Assembly (NCBI GenBank): GCA_005281725.1
Contig: SSBO01000001.1
Location: forward strand, 2,402,399 to 2,466,398
From: Wuchereria bancrofti
Lineage: Eukaryota > Nematoda > Chromadorea > Rhabditida > Onchocercidae
Direction: 5' to 3'
Length of the DNA stretch: 64,000 nt
Shown here piece by piece: positions 1 to 12,401 of this stretch. The notes under the pieces were generated by a model. It was not told the DNA's origin. It did no database searches and saw only the letters and a program-made list of their open reading frames with translations. Within the stretch, counting starts at the first letter, position 1, and every line of letters begins with the position of its first letter. The position numbers and the translations under genes were made by a program.

Positions 1-245
1 GTCAGTTTTACAGTGCTTCTACTTGTGTTCCATTTTTAAACATTAGAAATATTATCAGTTTTAAAGAAAAATGAAAATTTGCATTTAAACCCATATTTTG
101 TTTTAAAATTTTTCCTTTCCTTCTATCAAAATGAATCAGTGTTTCCTTAAATTTTCATACTTCTCTTTTCATATAAAATTTTTAGAGAAATTCTTTGAAG
201 GAATTTTAAAAATTTGAAGTAATAAAAAATTTAATGGTTTTATAG

Positions 246-3200
246 GAATGCCTGAAGCAGTATGTGGGCCGGAGAATATAACGATCGAAGGTACGACCGA
301 AGAATCATTTGAGGGTGTTGTTTTTATCAAGAATTGGCGACGGAGCAACGGATGTGCTGCGATCTATACACTCAGCGAAAACACTACGACACCGTCACTT
401 TCAATTCCCATAAATCGTATAGGTCAATGTGGTTTGGTGTTACGAAGGAATGTAAGTACAGTATCACTTGGATAGTATAATTATCAGTTAGCAAATTCTT
501 GCTGATAAGATAGCTTATATAAATGATAAGTTGATAAAGCAGCTATTGCAGTGAGAAATAAAGTTGATAGACAATCATAGAAGCAATAAAAAAAACTGTA
601 TCGATGATAAGACAGCTACTTCAGTGGTAAAATAAATTATATGAGTGATAAAAAAAAATTATTATTGTAATAAAGCAAATATATGAACAATAAATTGGTT
701 ATTTCAACCTATTGAAAATGAGGTGGTGACAAAATATTTTGATCTTAAAGTAATTCGTAGTTAACAAATTTGAACGTAACAATTTCTCTGGAATAACAGT
801 GATATAAATATAAGAAATGATAAGGTGATATTTCAATATTGAAACATTTGCTCTAACAATGTATCATTCCGTTATTCACCTATATTTATAAGGTAATCCA
901 TTATCGTATGTCATTAACATACAACTAATTAGCAATAAACCATTATCATATTTAAAATGTAAATGTATACTAAAGTACAAAAAACGCGAAGTATTTTTAA
1001 TCTTAGGTCAGCTAAAAACATTGTTTTAGTTACACCAATTAAGTAAAATAACTTATTAACTAATATTTTATAATCATCAAATAAGATTAGTCTTATAGAT
1101 CAGAAAAGAATAACAATTATGCAATTGTTAGTTTTTTTTTTAATTCGAAAATTTCTTTCTTTTTTGTAAGTATATTCATTACAGGTAGCAAAATTTTACT
1201 ATTAGTAAAAAAGTAATAAAAACTTACTAATTGGTATACTTCTTACTTTTATTCCTAATAGCAAATAATTATAAGCTAATGTCAATAATAAAATACATAA
1301 GCATACTGATCAAGCAACTTTCTTTACTTTAATTTATATCTACTTTTATATTTAATTTATAATTTAACTAACAGTAGTTGCATACAATCAACATCGATCA
1401 ACTGTTCATCTTTACATTGTTTTGATCAAATTTAATTTCTTTTCAAAGATTAATACTTCATAAAATTTATCAGTAAACTAAACGAATTATAAAGTTAAAT
1501 AAGCTTAATTCGAATAAGTTAAATATATTGAAAAAAACAAAATAAATAAATTAAATCAAAAAAAAATCGTATGAAACATAAATAAACTTCAAATATTTTG
1601 GTTATATAAAAATTAATCATTACTTTTAATTAACAACAAAAAACTGATTCGACTGGAAATGAATTCATTCGAATTTCAATTGTAGTAAAATTATAAAATT
1701 AATTCATCTGCTGTAACCACTGCCCCTAAAATAATTTCTATCAACAAATTTATTACATTTATTTAGCTAACGTAATTAATTTCAATTAGCAAAGAGCATT
1801 CCTTTGTAATTATTATTTACTGAGATTTAGGTGATTGTTTTTCCTACCAGGGTCAAGGTTATCAATTTTGTTTGAAGATTAATTGTGATGCATTAAAATT
1901 GGGTCGTCCCTTTTTCTCTTTTTCCCTTTCTCTCGTTCTCTCTTTCTCTTTTCCTCTTTTTCCTTTTCGTCTTAATGTACTTGTGACAAAATTAATTAAG
2001 TATTAATGAAAATCCATTCATTATTCGATACATATCCCAAATTCACTATTTTTATATTTAGCAAAAAGAAAATAATACATACACAAATATAATTGAGTAG
2101 CAAATTCTAATTCATAAAGTATTTCATCCTATTCAAAAGTTCAAATTATTTGAATTCATTTGATTTTCTCAAATGATTCTTAATTTTCTAAATTGTCTAA
2201 AATTAAAATTTTTCACAAAAAGTAAACGTTTGCAATGTCTCTCATTATTTGCTCTTTCTCATATGGGACAATAAAGTGATTATTGTAACAATAATAACGA
2301 GTGTATGACAATGTTAGCTGACATTTTTAAAAATAAAGAAACTCTTTTTTAAATGAAAATTCAAATGAATTCAAATTATTTGAACTTTTAATAGAATTTC
2401 TTCTCAGTTTATCACTGTATGACTGATATTATAATGAGGGAGTAATTGAATTGATCATTGGGCGGTAAATTAGAAATTTCTAGTGTTAAATTTATGAATT
2501 TCTTACTGACCCTTTTCTTAAATTTATTTACAAATTTATTTAAGCTACCAATAAATAATTTAATTATATTCAAATTTAAAAAACACTTTCTTTTAGTGCC
2601 TTGGAGTTTGAAAAAATAAGAGAATTTTATCACAATTAATTCTAACTCAATTATTTAATTTTAATTCAAATATCTGTTACTGATTATTTTATTAATGGCT
2701 TAGGAATTGTACTAAGACTTTTAAAGCAGATTAACTAATATAAATTGTTTTTTTTTAGAAAAACTTATTTTGTAATATTGAGAGTACCATTAGTTTTATA
2801 TGCTAGAAATATTATCTTTTTTTTTCATTTTTAAATTGCTCAGTTTATTTATTATCCAACAAATTTTATAAAAAAATGAAATTAGAATGAAATTAAATTT
2901 TTAATGGNNNNNNTTTTTAGAAAAACTTATTTTGTAATATTGAGAGTACCATTAGTTTTATATGCTAGAAATATTATCTTTTTTTTTCATTTTTAAATTG
3001 CTCAGTTTATTTATTATCCAACAAATTTTATAAAAAAATGAAATTAGAATGAAATTAAATTTTTAATGGAAACGAAGTGAGGCAAAATTTTGATGTTAAA
3101 TTATTTCAATAATATATTGATAATCATCAGCCACCGCTTTCTTATCACTGCAAACATCATGCTAAATAGACTGTTTTCATCTCTCTTGCTACAAAAACTT

Positions 3201-6200
3201 TTAAAAACCAAAAAATTTTTAAAAACTTGGACAAAAAACAAATACACTACAGTTTATTTAATTGAAAAATTATCAGAGAAATAAGTGTTAGCACCAGAAA
3301 CTTTTATCGATAATTGATTAATCATGCACCAGTTACAGTAATTTAGGATATAAATATTTCTACAATTGCTTTATCCTTAAAATTCGTTATTTAAGTACTA
3401 ATTCTAATATAATTTCAATTCTTTATTTTATTCACTTTTTCATCCTTTCCGAACTGTCATGTCAATTAGAACATTCCATTTATATCTTATTGATTTTCCA
3501 ATAGAGATGCTTATTCAGTGGTTTGTTTAGAATAAATTAAATTAGTATTTTCTTCAAAAAAAAGAAAGGAAAAAGGAAAAAGTATTTAAATTTTAGTCTG
3601 AAACAAAAGAAGTTGAAATATTTGTGGTATTCGTCTTCAGTTTTCATCCAAATTTTGTGACTGCCGACGATCGCTCTTTCGCGGTACATTGCATTTTTCA
3701 ACAGCAATCTTTCAAGGTCGCAACCAAATTCAATTTCATAGCGTATGTTAATTTCGACATTTTTGTAAATTTTATTATTCTAATATTAGAAAAAAAGCAA
3801 AGAAAAAGATTAGAATTTCTCTTTATATTGCTTTTTTTCTTTTGCATTATTTCCACTTTTTTCAAAAAATAATTGTTTTTTCTTCTTTTTTTTTCAAACT
3901 TTTATAAATATTCTATGATTAGGTTTTTCATTTATTGGTTTAAGCATTTTATTGTCAATTGTATTTTAATTGCTGGCAAAATGCAAACATAAAAGATATA
4001 AATAATAGAATGAAATAGTGAACGTTTTCAAATTATTAATTCTTTTTTTTTTGAAATAACTAATCAATTGGAGTAAATAATAAAACAGTATTGATTTTAC
4101 ATTAATAATCATCGCCGCTAGCAATAGAATTGGAAAGATTTTAAATTTAATAATATAAAAGTAATGGATTGTACAAATTTATCATTTCTATCCTTAGCAA
4201 CAAAAAAGATGCAAAACCATTTAATTAAAATATAATTTGAGAGATTAAAATTTGTTTAAAAATTGTGCAATATTTGTAGAGAAAAGAGTACAAGTGGTAT
4301 AATTAATGGAATAGCTGATATACCAATTATGAAATTAACGGTTGTTCAGGGACGTGTACCGGATCCAAATATGGAACCGGCACGATTAGTCTCTGTTGGT
4401 GACCCATTGATGTACATTTGGCATTTGAACTCTAAAGCAGGTAAATTAAACTGTTTCGTCAATAATTTCTGTTATAATTTAAAGGACACATCAGAAAAAG
4501 TTATAAAAAACAGAATTGTATTGCTTGAAATTTTTAATCAATTAATTAGCGAATGTATCATTATTACAGGTATTTACGGTATATGGATAAAGGAATGTTC
4601 AGTGGAAGCAGAAGATGGCCGTAAGATGAAAATAATTGAAAATGGTTGCTCCTTGGATTCTGTTATCGTATCAAATGTACAGTATCCAGAAAATAACCTT
4701 AAGGTTTATAATCTTGAGAAAAAAAAATAATGTTAAGGTCAAGGACATATTGTTGTCAATTATACTGTAACCTCAAACGGATATGTCATTGGAAAAAAAG
4801 GAAAAACATGAACAAATTGCTTGATAAACGAGATAGAAAAGGAGAAAGAGAAAAAGAATGAATTTAAAATCTGTACAAGTTAATTAAGATAATTTAATAA
4901 AATTAATTGTTTGTCTCTTGTCTTTCTCCGTTTCTCTTCCTCCTACACTTTTTCTTTCTGCTCAGATTTGATAAAGAGTAGCCTTCATAAAAATACGAAA
5001 ACAATTAATTACTTGCAATCGATTAAGTAAAGTTTAAAAAAAGAAAAAAGTGAAAATTTATCAGAGTTTTTATTAATGAAATTTTAAAAAGATGTGATAG
5101 AAAAGAAAAGAAAATTATTATTCTCATCATTGATGTGCCAAAAAATGAATGATCATTTTAGGCATTTGCCGATGGATTGGCATTTAAATTTCCGGATGCT
5201 GATGAAGTATGGATATCATGTGCAGTTGCTACATGTCTGCGAAAATTCGATCAATTTATTATCACTAATAGTACTGATTATTTGTGTCCTAAACAACCAG
5301 TAAGCCTTACCTATGCTTCAATTTATAATGACAATTCCGTTGTTGTTGTTGTTTAAATTATTTGAAATTATTTGACTTACACTCTCGACTTTTTATTTCA
5401 ATTATTCCTCCATGATACATTCATTAATTCAGCAATTGTTATTTTCATCAAAATAAAAAACTTTCCCCTCAGTTTTTCATTTCCTTTTCCCTCTCTCTCT
5501 CTCATCTTCATTTCTATCACATTTCTAGTGATTCAATCTTTTTCTTTTACTTAAATAATAGATAGACTTATAGACTTACACTTGTGATCTTACAATATAT
5601 CATATATAGCATTCTTTACTTCTCCTTTATAAGTGAAAATTATATTGTAAATGAAATAAACAAAATTTATTATATGTATATTAGTTTTTTCCATCCTTCG
5701 TATTTTTATTTTATCTTAATATAAGTAATTTTGAATTAACATTATAGGATTGCTCTAAACGAATAAAACGATCGATGGAAAAAGAAGAGAAGAGAATTGA
5801 AATTTATTCAACAGACAACTTAGTACATCATAAGCTTCATGTCACTGATCAACCAGTTCATACCTTACCTTATCAAAGTAATCCCTTCTCTTTACATTCG
5901 TGCAAACATTTTAAGACATATTTTTAGTATTCTACGGATTTGAACCAAGAGAAAACAAAGTCGGAAAAAAATAACCTAAAAAACATATGTGAGATAGGTT
6001 TAATCGACCATTTCCTGACAACTTGTCATTTAAATTCCTCTTTTCATATTAATTGTTGCATAATTAATTTCGAGCGAAAAGTATGTATGGGAAAGAGGTT
6101 TTATATAATTTCAGATATGGAAGAGAAAACATTGAGGCTCTATGGTGGGATTTGTATTAATAAGAAATTTTTCGCCGGAACATTTGCTGCTTTAACAACG

Positions 6201-6272
6201 GCATATTTGGCTACAATAACGGTAGCGAGTGGTTTTGGCCTATCGATCTATCGATCTCAGCGTAACCAATAA
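246..6272 (+). CDS. Cuticlin-like ZP-domain membrane protein (5' end outside window)
   Basis: Seven exons join in phase: 246-451, 3597-3742, 4280-4440, 4570-4703, 5162-5299, 5748-5877 and 6115-6272, giving 356 residues to a TAA stop. The first exon starts in phase 1, so upstream exons (signal peptide and start of ZP-N) lie left of the window. The product reads as a zona pellucida domain: AVCGPENITIEG near the start, FHPNFVTADDRSFAVHC in ZP-N, then GDPLMYIWHL, a Cys-containing GIYGIWIKECSV segment, and ISCAVATC with YLCPKQPDC closing ZP-C. KRIKRS, just after the last ZP cysteine, is a furin-type site (RxKR). A hydrophobic stretch (FFAGTFAALTTAYLATITVA) followed by a short basic tail near the C terminus is a membrane anchor. 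Cuticlin-family proteins of this design are secreted by the hypodermis, cleaved, and polymerised into cuticle. Which paralogue this is cannot be said. Intron 1 is 3.1 kb and contains a gap. Confidence 0.88.
2131..2396. repeat. Inverted-repeat (MITE-like) element
   Basis: The arm at about 2131-2167 (TTCAAATTATTTGAATTCAT core) recurs as a nearly perfect reverse complement at about 2356-2396 (ATGAATTCAAATTATTTGAA core). Roughly 190 bp of AT-rich sequence without an open frame lies between the arms. Weaker complementarity continues on both sides. Size and structure suit a non-autonomous DNA transposon remnant. No clear target-site duplication could be defined by eye. Confidence 0.5.
2752..3069. 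repeat. 156-bp exact duplication flanking an N gap
   Basis: Bases 2752-2907 and 2914-3069 are identical over 156 bp, including a run of nine T, and are separated only by the six N at 2908-2913. The simplest reading is two contig ends that overlap but were not merged, so the genome probably has a single copy. Confidence 0.9.
2908..2913. other. Assembly gap (6 N)
   Basis: There are six N inside the first complete intron of the ZP gene. The length is probably a placeholder, and the identical sequence on both sides suggests a negative-length gap. No coding sequence is affected. Confidence 0.95.
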
Positions 6273-6273
6273 A
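6268..6273 (+). terminator. Poly(A) signal overlapping the ZP stop codon
   Basis: AATAAA at 6268-6273 contains the TAA stop codon (6270-6272) of the ZP gene. If it is the signal used, the 3' UTR is only some 15-25 nt long. Confidence 0.5.
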
Positions 6274-6579
6274 GTTTAAATTCGGTGATAATATTTTACG
6301 TGTATTGTACGATAAAATTTACATATGGAAAAAGTTAAATTTTCATATACTAAAACTGGAAATGATTCAAAAATAGTACATTACGCTAACTGTTTCAACG
6401 ATTCGACTTATCTGTTCATATCGATCTAAAATAGCCGTTAAACGATTGTCAACAATGCTGATGCCATTTAGCATTAGAATTAGAAATTTCGCATTTCACT
6501 AAAATCTTGTCAATATCTGCTGCAGTCTTCTTTAAATTATTTATTAAAATGCAAAACATAATAGCCGGTCATCAGAACT

Positions 6580-6585
6580 TTTATT
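6580..6585 (-). terminator. Poly(A) signal overlapping the metaxin-2 stop codon
   Basis: On the minus strand the last codon reads TGA followed directly by ATAAA, so AATAAA begins with the final A of the stop codon. A second AATAAA lies further down at about 6540-6545. Confidence 0.5.
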
Positions 6586-8041
6586 CATTTCTTTGCTTCT
6601 GTTTCTGGAACGAAATACTTCTTGTCAATCCTTTGGCAAAATTCAGTTAAATTTGAATATCGACGAAGACAATTTTTTAACTCCATATTCGGCAGTTCTG
6701 TTGTCAGAATGGTATAAAAATGACCGAATGCCAACGCATCTAGTTCAGTTGGTGAATCACCGAAGAAGTATCTTAAATGAAGTGAAAACTGAGAGTGTTT
6801 TTGGAAATGAATAATAAAGTTTCGAATACATAGTAGAACGAACATTCATGTCACAACCTCATAATCAATATTTTGATTTGCAAATCCATAAGTCCTTTTT
6901 AGCTTAATATTGAAAAAAAAAAGAACTGAAAAAGGAAACTAACTCATTGTGGTCAAGTTTCGACGATATACTTTTGAAACAGCGATCTGCTAGATCCATT
7001 ACACATTCCTGTGATTTACTTTTCCAATCTATAGCAGTTAAATAGTTATTCACTTCACGCCATTTCACTTGTGGTAAAATTATATTCAACGGAAACAGAT
7101 AAACTGATCCGTATCTGCATTTCGTTACCTGAGAATAATTCCTCTTGTCCATCCACATCACATACATCTATAACTGAATAATCTTGCTATATAAATTAAA
7201 AAGACGAAAGTGCAATTAAAATTCCAGGAAAGTCAAAAATACATCAACGGTAAAATTCCAGCAGCTCTGTTAAAAAAAAAGCACTTCTAACAGTCAAAAA
7301 CAAAACCTCCAATAGAGCGTGAATACCTGAAATTTGCAAATTGAATGCTACCTCGACATTTTTAAGAATGTCATCGAAAAGAGCCATATGTGCATGCATG
7401 TCTCCTCGTTCTAGATCTGTCAAGCCTGCTGATAATTTTACATTCTGCAAGAAAAATCATCTTACATGTTTAATCATATGCAATAATTCCAATTATGGTT
7501 TAAATTCTAAATCAAAAAATTTCAAGTATCGAAAGTTCAGAATACATTGTTTCTATTTGAAGAAAAAGATAACTACGCGAAGCCTCTACACTTACACGTT
7601 TCGCGAGAAAATCAACGACTGGTAAAAATTCGGATACCAGAAATGATTGCAACTTCAGGAAAGGTACTTTTCCGGTTGGTGACATGAATTCAGCATTCGG
7701 ACGCTCCTCCAAGCGAACTGGTAAGTTTGCCATTTTTAACAATGTTTGTACAGCTACGCAATCAGCATACTATAAAAGAAATAGGAATGTAATTGATGCA
7801 TTTCATTGGTTACAATTAAGGCATCATAAATTAATGCTATGTTGAGTGCATTTGATAACAACTATGATCAAGATTTTTATTTTGCATTTTAACTTTAAAA
7901 CTCAATAAAATATCAACAAACTTCATAAAGAAGGGCTTGTGTATAATACGGCGTGTATAGCACAGCACCACTCCAATCCACATCAATTTCAGATGATAGA
8001 CTATCGGCAACAAGATCGGTCATGAAGTAGCTCCCTGTCAT
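6585..8041 (-). CDS. mtx-2: Metaxin-2, mitochondrial outer-membrane import/sorting protein
   Basis: Five exons on the minus strand join in phase: 8041-7922, 7769-7596, 7444-7352, 7167-6944 and 6771-6585, giving 265 residues, close to the usual length of about 263. Recognisable metaxin-2 blocks in order are [27 protein letters not shown] with [14 protein letters not shown] (thioredoxin-like GST N-domain), [11 protein letters not shown], and the GST C-domain motif [20 protein letters not shown]. Metaxins act with SAM50 in beta-barrel protein insertion and in mitochondrial transport. The third exon donor was set at GAG|GTAGCA because that restores ungapped alignment to the family and phase 0 joining to MYVMWMDK. 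An in-frame ATG at 8023 is an alternative start. The ATG at 8041 is preferred because a splice acceptor lies 4 nt before it. The gene converges on the ZP gene. Confidence 0.92.
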
Positions 8042-8047
8042 AGTTCT
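8042..8047 (-). promoter_or_regulatory. Probable trans-splice acceptor of mtx-2
   Basis: On the minus strand the sequence reads ATATAG then AACT then ATG. An acceptor AG (8047-8046) 4 nt upstream of the start is the layout expected for spliced-leader addition in nematodes. An intron in the 5' UTR is the alternative. Confidence 0.45.
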
Positions 8048-8604
8048 ATATTACCAATTCCAGATCACCTACAAATTTCTCATGCAGATTTATGGATAAC
8101 AAACTAATAAAATCCTTACATAAAAATATATTTTTTATCATCTTACATAAATGATCATTGACTTGCAGAAGAGTTAATGGTTAAACCGAAAAATTTATAG
8201 AATGGCCAGAACAATCTTGATTTGCTCTACCAATTTGGACACTCACTGTCATCCTCTCTTGACTAAAATAAACAGTTGTATAAATACTACTTTGAAAATA
8301 ATGTTCTGTTAATGATTCCCAACCAGATAAAATAAGTGATAAGAATAAGTCTAACTGATCAGTTTAGATGCTAGTAAACTTCAGTTTGTTAGAGAATTGT
8401 GCAGTCACAGATATAAAAACTGTTTTGCCTAATGGACTTAAGTACTATGAATCTGTATAAACAACAGAAAATGTGTAGTAAATGTAATAGTATGCACTGG
8501 AAGTAATTTATTGGACAGTGAAAACAACAGCAATAACAATTCAGCACGTTTACAAACTTGAAGTTTAAAGTCTTGAAGAAAATTATAGAACTACAACAAT
8601 GATT
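8048..8604. other. Intergenic, ddx51 3' end to mtx-2 start
   Basis: This 557-bp AT-rich spacer has no supported open frame. On the minus strand AATAAA at about 8512-8507 lies roughly 93 nt after the helicase stop and is its likely poly(A) signal. The short distance and shared orientation allow an operon. Confidence 0.5.
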
Positions 8605-11600
8605 TCATGATTTCGTAACTTTCTTCCATCTCTTTTTGAAACTTCCATTCTTCCTGATGCTCTCCTAAAGAAATCATTAGGAAAATTCAAATTTATTAAG
8701 AATGATAAATAAATTATTAAACATGAACAGCGGATGCTGTAAAACGCCTTAGCCAGAACAGAAGTATGTTCCGATAATGTGCGTTATTCTTACTTCGAAG
8801 TAACATTTATGAATTATAAATTAGAGACAGAAACGGTTTTCCAATATTTTCCGTAATTCGTATAAATCAATTTTCTGATCAAAATAATTTGTTTCTCGGC
8901 ATTTAATATCTCTTGCCACTTCAAAATTTTGTTTTGTAACTGAAAAACTACCTTTTGTGTATTTTGTAAAGTTTCTTTAAGCTTTGTTAATGCTTGTCCA
9001 TATAGTTCTCCTGTTTCAGCATCTTTTACACCTCCAAAATTCCTTTCTTTAACCCTTCCGGTAAAAGAAACTTTTTGAAGGGTAGCTTGGAAATCTTTTT
9101 TCTGAAAATGCAGACAGATATGCTTAAGTTTAAAGAAAAGGTGAAAACATTGAAGAATATGAAAAGGAAATAAACAAACTACTTCTTTAGCTGTGATAAG
9201 GAAAATGGCTCTTCCCTTCTTGCCACATCTTGCTGTTCGCCCCACTCGATGAACAAATAATTTCTCATTAAGTGGTCTATCATAATTAATTACGACATCG
9301 ATATCCTTGACATCAATCCCGCGGGACAAGACATCACTTGAAATAAGCACTCTTGTGGTTCCTTTTCTAAATCTAAAATAATTTTTTAAATAATGAGTGG
9401 ATTAAGTTATTCAATATCTTCCAAAAAAAAAGTCAATATTGCCGTTAGCGAAGAAAATCATATCTTTTAAAAAATTTGTTTGGTATCGAAGGTAACCATA
9501 AATTTCATATTTTATCAACATACAAAAAAATAAAGCCAGATAAATTAACAAGTCAGAAACTGCACCTTGCTAGTACTTTCTGTCGACGATTCCCAAAAAG
9601 ATTTGATGAGAGTTCTTCGACTTGATACTTCCCAATACTAAGCATTTTCAACAGTACTGCAAGTCGATAACTAGCTATCCTGAAAATGGAAAGGAACCAG
9701 AATTTCTGCCAAGTCCTCAAAACTATTTCCAAGAAATCGTATTAAAAACATTCTTTCTTTAGTTCCTAGTGATTCTATATAAACTTCTGGTGTTTATATA
9801 GACACACACTTTCATATAAGGCGTCAATTTTAAAGTGCTTACTTGCTGTTAACGAATATTAAAATCTTTTTCCAAGATTTTCGTCCCTCGATTCGTTCAT
9901 GTGTTACAAGCGGTTTAAATTTTGTATCACAAATAATGCATTCGATCTTTAATGAGGTTGGGATGATAACACTGTTTAAGCTTAACTCATTCGTTACGAC
10001 AATATCTTCTTTTACTGCTCTGCAAAGGAAATATCGTCCAACACCGAATAAACAATCAATTGGAAGAATTTAGGAAATACGTGAAGTAAAGATCGAAAAA
10101 AGGGATAAGAAAGATGAATAATTCATGGTAGGAATGAAACAGTAGTCGGTAGAATTAAAACAAGAGTTGACTATTACTTGAGTAAGAGTATATAAAATTC
10201 ATACTTGAATAGACAAGGATGCCGAAGGCGCCATTCATGCAGGTCTTCAACATCTAAAGATAAGGTAGCAGACAGGAGTATCTTTTGCAAGAAACTTGCG
10301 TTATAAAGGTCATCAATTGTGACACAATTATGATTATCTGTAAAATAAAACAAGTTTTGATGGCATTTTTGACCTTCGAGTAGCGTTACTTCAACAGAAG
10401 TTTCAACAGAAGTCTAGCCAAATTTCCAACAAATGTGGTAATTGCTCGACAAAAATCTGACCCTAAGGACAAATATTTCTTAATTGAAAAAGGCTATCAA
10501 TAAACGTGTGATATCATCGTTATTAAAAACAGATTTACTCATCAGTTATGTATTTTCGTCACTTCTCTTCCAAGAACTACCACTAGTAACGTCGTCACCT
10601 AAAAATATGATACAACGTCTTATGAATTTTTTAATAACTTCGTATCTTCCTGATAATTGCAGAGCAAGATAACACTATAGAAAGAGATCTAGAAAGAGTT
10701 TTTGCTCTCTGTATCTAGAAAGAGCTATGCTACTGAAACGAATAAATTATTTCTATCCTGATTCCAAGGTTGTTTTAAAACTTTACACAAAATAATTACA
10801 ATTCGCAACAGCTTCGAGATCGTTAAGCCATTCGATACGAGCTGTATGTGACATACGATCTGCTTCATCCACTACTAAATATCTGAAAAAATTTCGAAAA
10901 TTTCCAGATAAACCAAATAATACACAACAGTGAACCTGCGTAAATAACAGGTACTATGTTATAAGTTTCATATCACTAACAATGATTTTTTTAAACAAAG
11001 AAAACAGAAACAACTGACCATGCTGACAAACTTGAAATCCTGCTTCATTATAGAAGCAAATATCTGGAAACTCCTAATAAGTTCTCACAAAGTTTAACTG
11101 ATTCCAATTTTCAAGAAAATCTGCCAATTACAAACCTTAAGTGTGTAAAATCGGCAGGAAAATCCAGATCATTTATGTGTTCCATCAAACGACCTGCCGT
11201 TGCTATCACTATATTTGCACTTTCGAGCTGCTGTCTTTCAACATTAAGATCATGACTCCCGCAAAGTGAAACGATACGCACATTGAAAACGTTATATTTT
11301 TTGAACTCCTAAAAAGCGATTGCTATAACAATAGTATCAACAATAGTATAAACCCGATCCTTACATTTATCTAATGCATACCTTTTCTATTTGATCAACA
11401 AGATTCTGTACTGGTACCACAACTAATGCAAAAAGACAATCCATCATTATGCATCCACGCAAGGCATTTAAAATTGGAATTACATAACATAGTGTTTTAC
11501 CACTTCCCGTTGGAGAACTAATAACTAAATCTCTGAAAAAAAAAAAAAAAAAAACACATATATAGTTCCTATATCAAACACCAGAAATAATTGATGAATA

Positions 11601-12386
11601 AAAGCACAAGTAAATTTATAATCAGTTTGCTTAAAGTTTTCGATTGAAAAAGTGGTCATTAGTGGCGGATAAAGCAATTATTCACCAATTATTTCTTGAT
11701 ACAAAATGATAAGCAGTTTGAAAAACCATCAGATGGAAAGTTTCTTCTTGTGCATAAATAACAGGCATGAAAGCCAGCAGAAAATCTATATCGACCAAAT
11801 GTAAAATATATATTCGCTCCATCACCGACATCATCTTTCATCATTTGATAAGCGTTCAATTCAAATTTTAAAACCTTGGAGGAAAAATCGAATAAGCGTT
11901 GGTTGCAGCCACGAGATATGGAAGAACTGTCCGCTGAACAGGATACCACTGCTTGAGGTGCTCTCTGACACGACATGCAAGTAAAGGATGTAAGCCTTTG
12001 ACAAAATCAAGCTCTGCACAACTTTCTTTATTCAGTTCTGATGCAAATGTTTCACCTCGTCTAATCCATGTTGGTACAACACTGGAAATCACAAAATATT
12101 GGTAGCTTATTATAGTTATCCAATTATCGTTTCTGCTGTGTCTCTTTCCACTGAGGCCATAACTCCTTCTCTCTCTCTCTCTCTATCGAAAAAAGCTTTA
12201 ATAATTTCTGATGTTCGAACTGCATAATTTCTTTACTTACTGGATTCTCTTCAAATTTACAAAAGTGTCATGTCCCAATACTTTGTAGGTATGTTCCTTA
12301 AATTCTTCGGCCTCACTTATTTCATCGTCTGAAATGTCTGAAATACTTGTTCCTGGTCTTTCGTCATCCTTTTCATCAATTTCCAT
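8605..12386 (-). CDS. ddx-51: DEAD-box ATP-dependent RNA helicase, DDX51/Dbp6 type
   Basis: Eleven minus-strand exons join in phase: 12386-12241, 12081-11875, 11532-11382, 11308-11136, 10882-10800, 10337-10205, 10019-9843, 9679-9566, 9372-9183, 9101-8952 and 8664-8605, giving 527 residues. An acidic start (MEIDEKDDERPGTS) precedes the core. Motif I is SPTGSGKT, motif II DEAD (VVDEADRM), motif III SAT (LLSATL), motif IV LIFVNSK, motif V SDVLSRGID and motif VI HRVGRTAR. PVQRTVLPYLV and the wide spacing of the motifs point to the DDX51/Dbp6 group, which works in nucleolar 60S ribosome assembly. Motif Ia is divergent (PVQNL rather than PTREL) and Ib reads TAGR instead of TPGR. The terminal exon is short and basic (RKNGSFKKRWKKVTKS). 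The start is fixed by an acceptor 13 nt upstream of ATG. Confidence 0.92.
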
Positions 12387-12401
12387 GATAATCCTTTAAC
12401 T
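12387..12401 (-). promoter_or_regulatory. Probable trans-splice acceptor of ddx51
   Basis: On the minus strand ATTTTCAG (AG at 12401-12400) is followed by a 13-nt leader and the ATG at 12386. TTTTCAG is a good nematode acceptor. It could serve spliced-leader addition. Confidence 0.5.

Larger units (their letters stand above)
452..3596 (+). other. Long intron of the ZP gene
   Basis: The intron is bounded by a GTAAGT donor at 452 and a TTTTAG acceptor ending at 3596, and both flanking exons are phase 0. It is strongly AT-rich with no convincing open frame. It carries the inverted-repeat element and the gap with flanking duplication that are listed separately. Confidence 0.7.

Noticed and set aside
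5927..6114. Upstream extension of the last ZP exon (an acceptor-like TTTTTAG at about 5927)
   Set aside because: The exon starting at 6115 joins exon 5748-5877 in phase with a good TTTCAG acceptor, and the extra sequence reads as intron.
11689..11976. Separate minus-strand open frame of 95 codons
   Set aside because: It overlaps the ddx51 exon at 11875-12081 in another frame and then runs into intron. The helicase reading is supported by motifs and phase.
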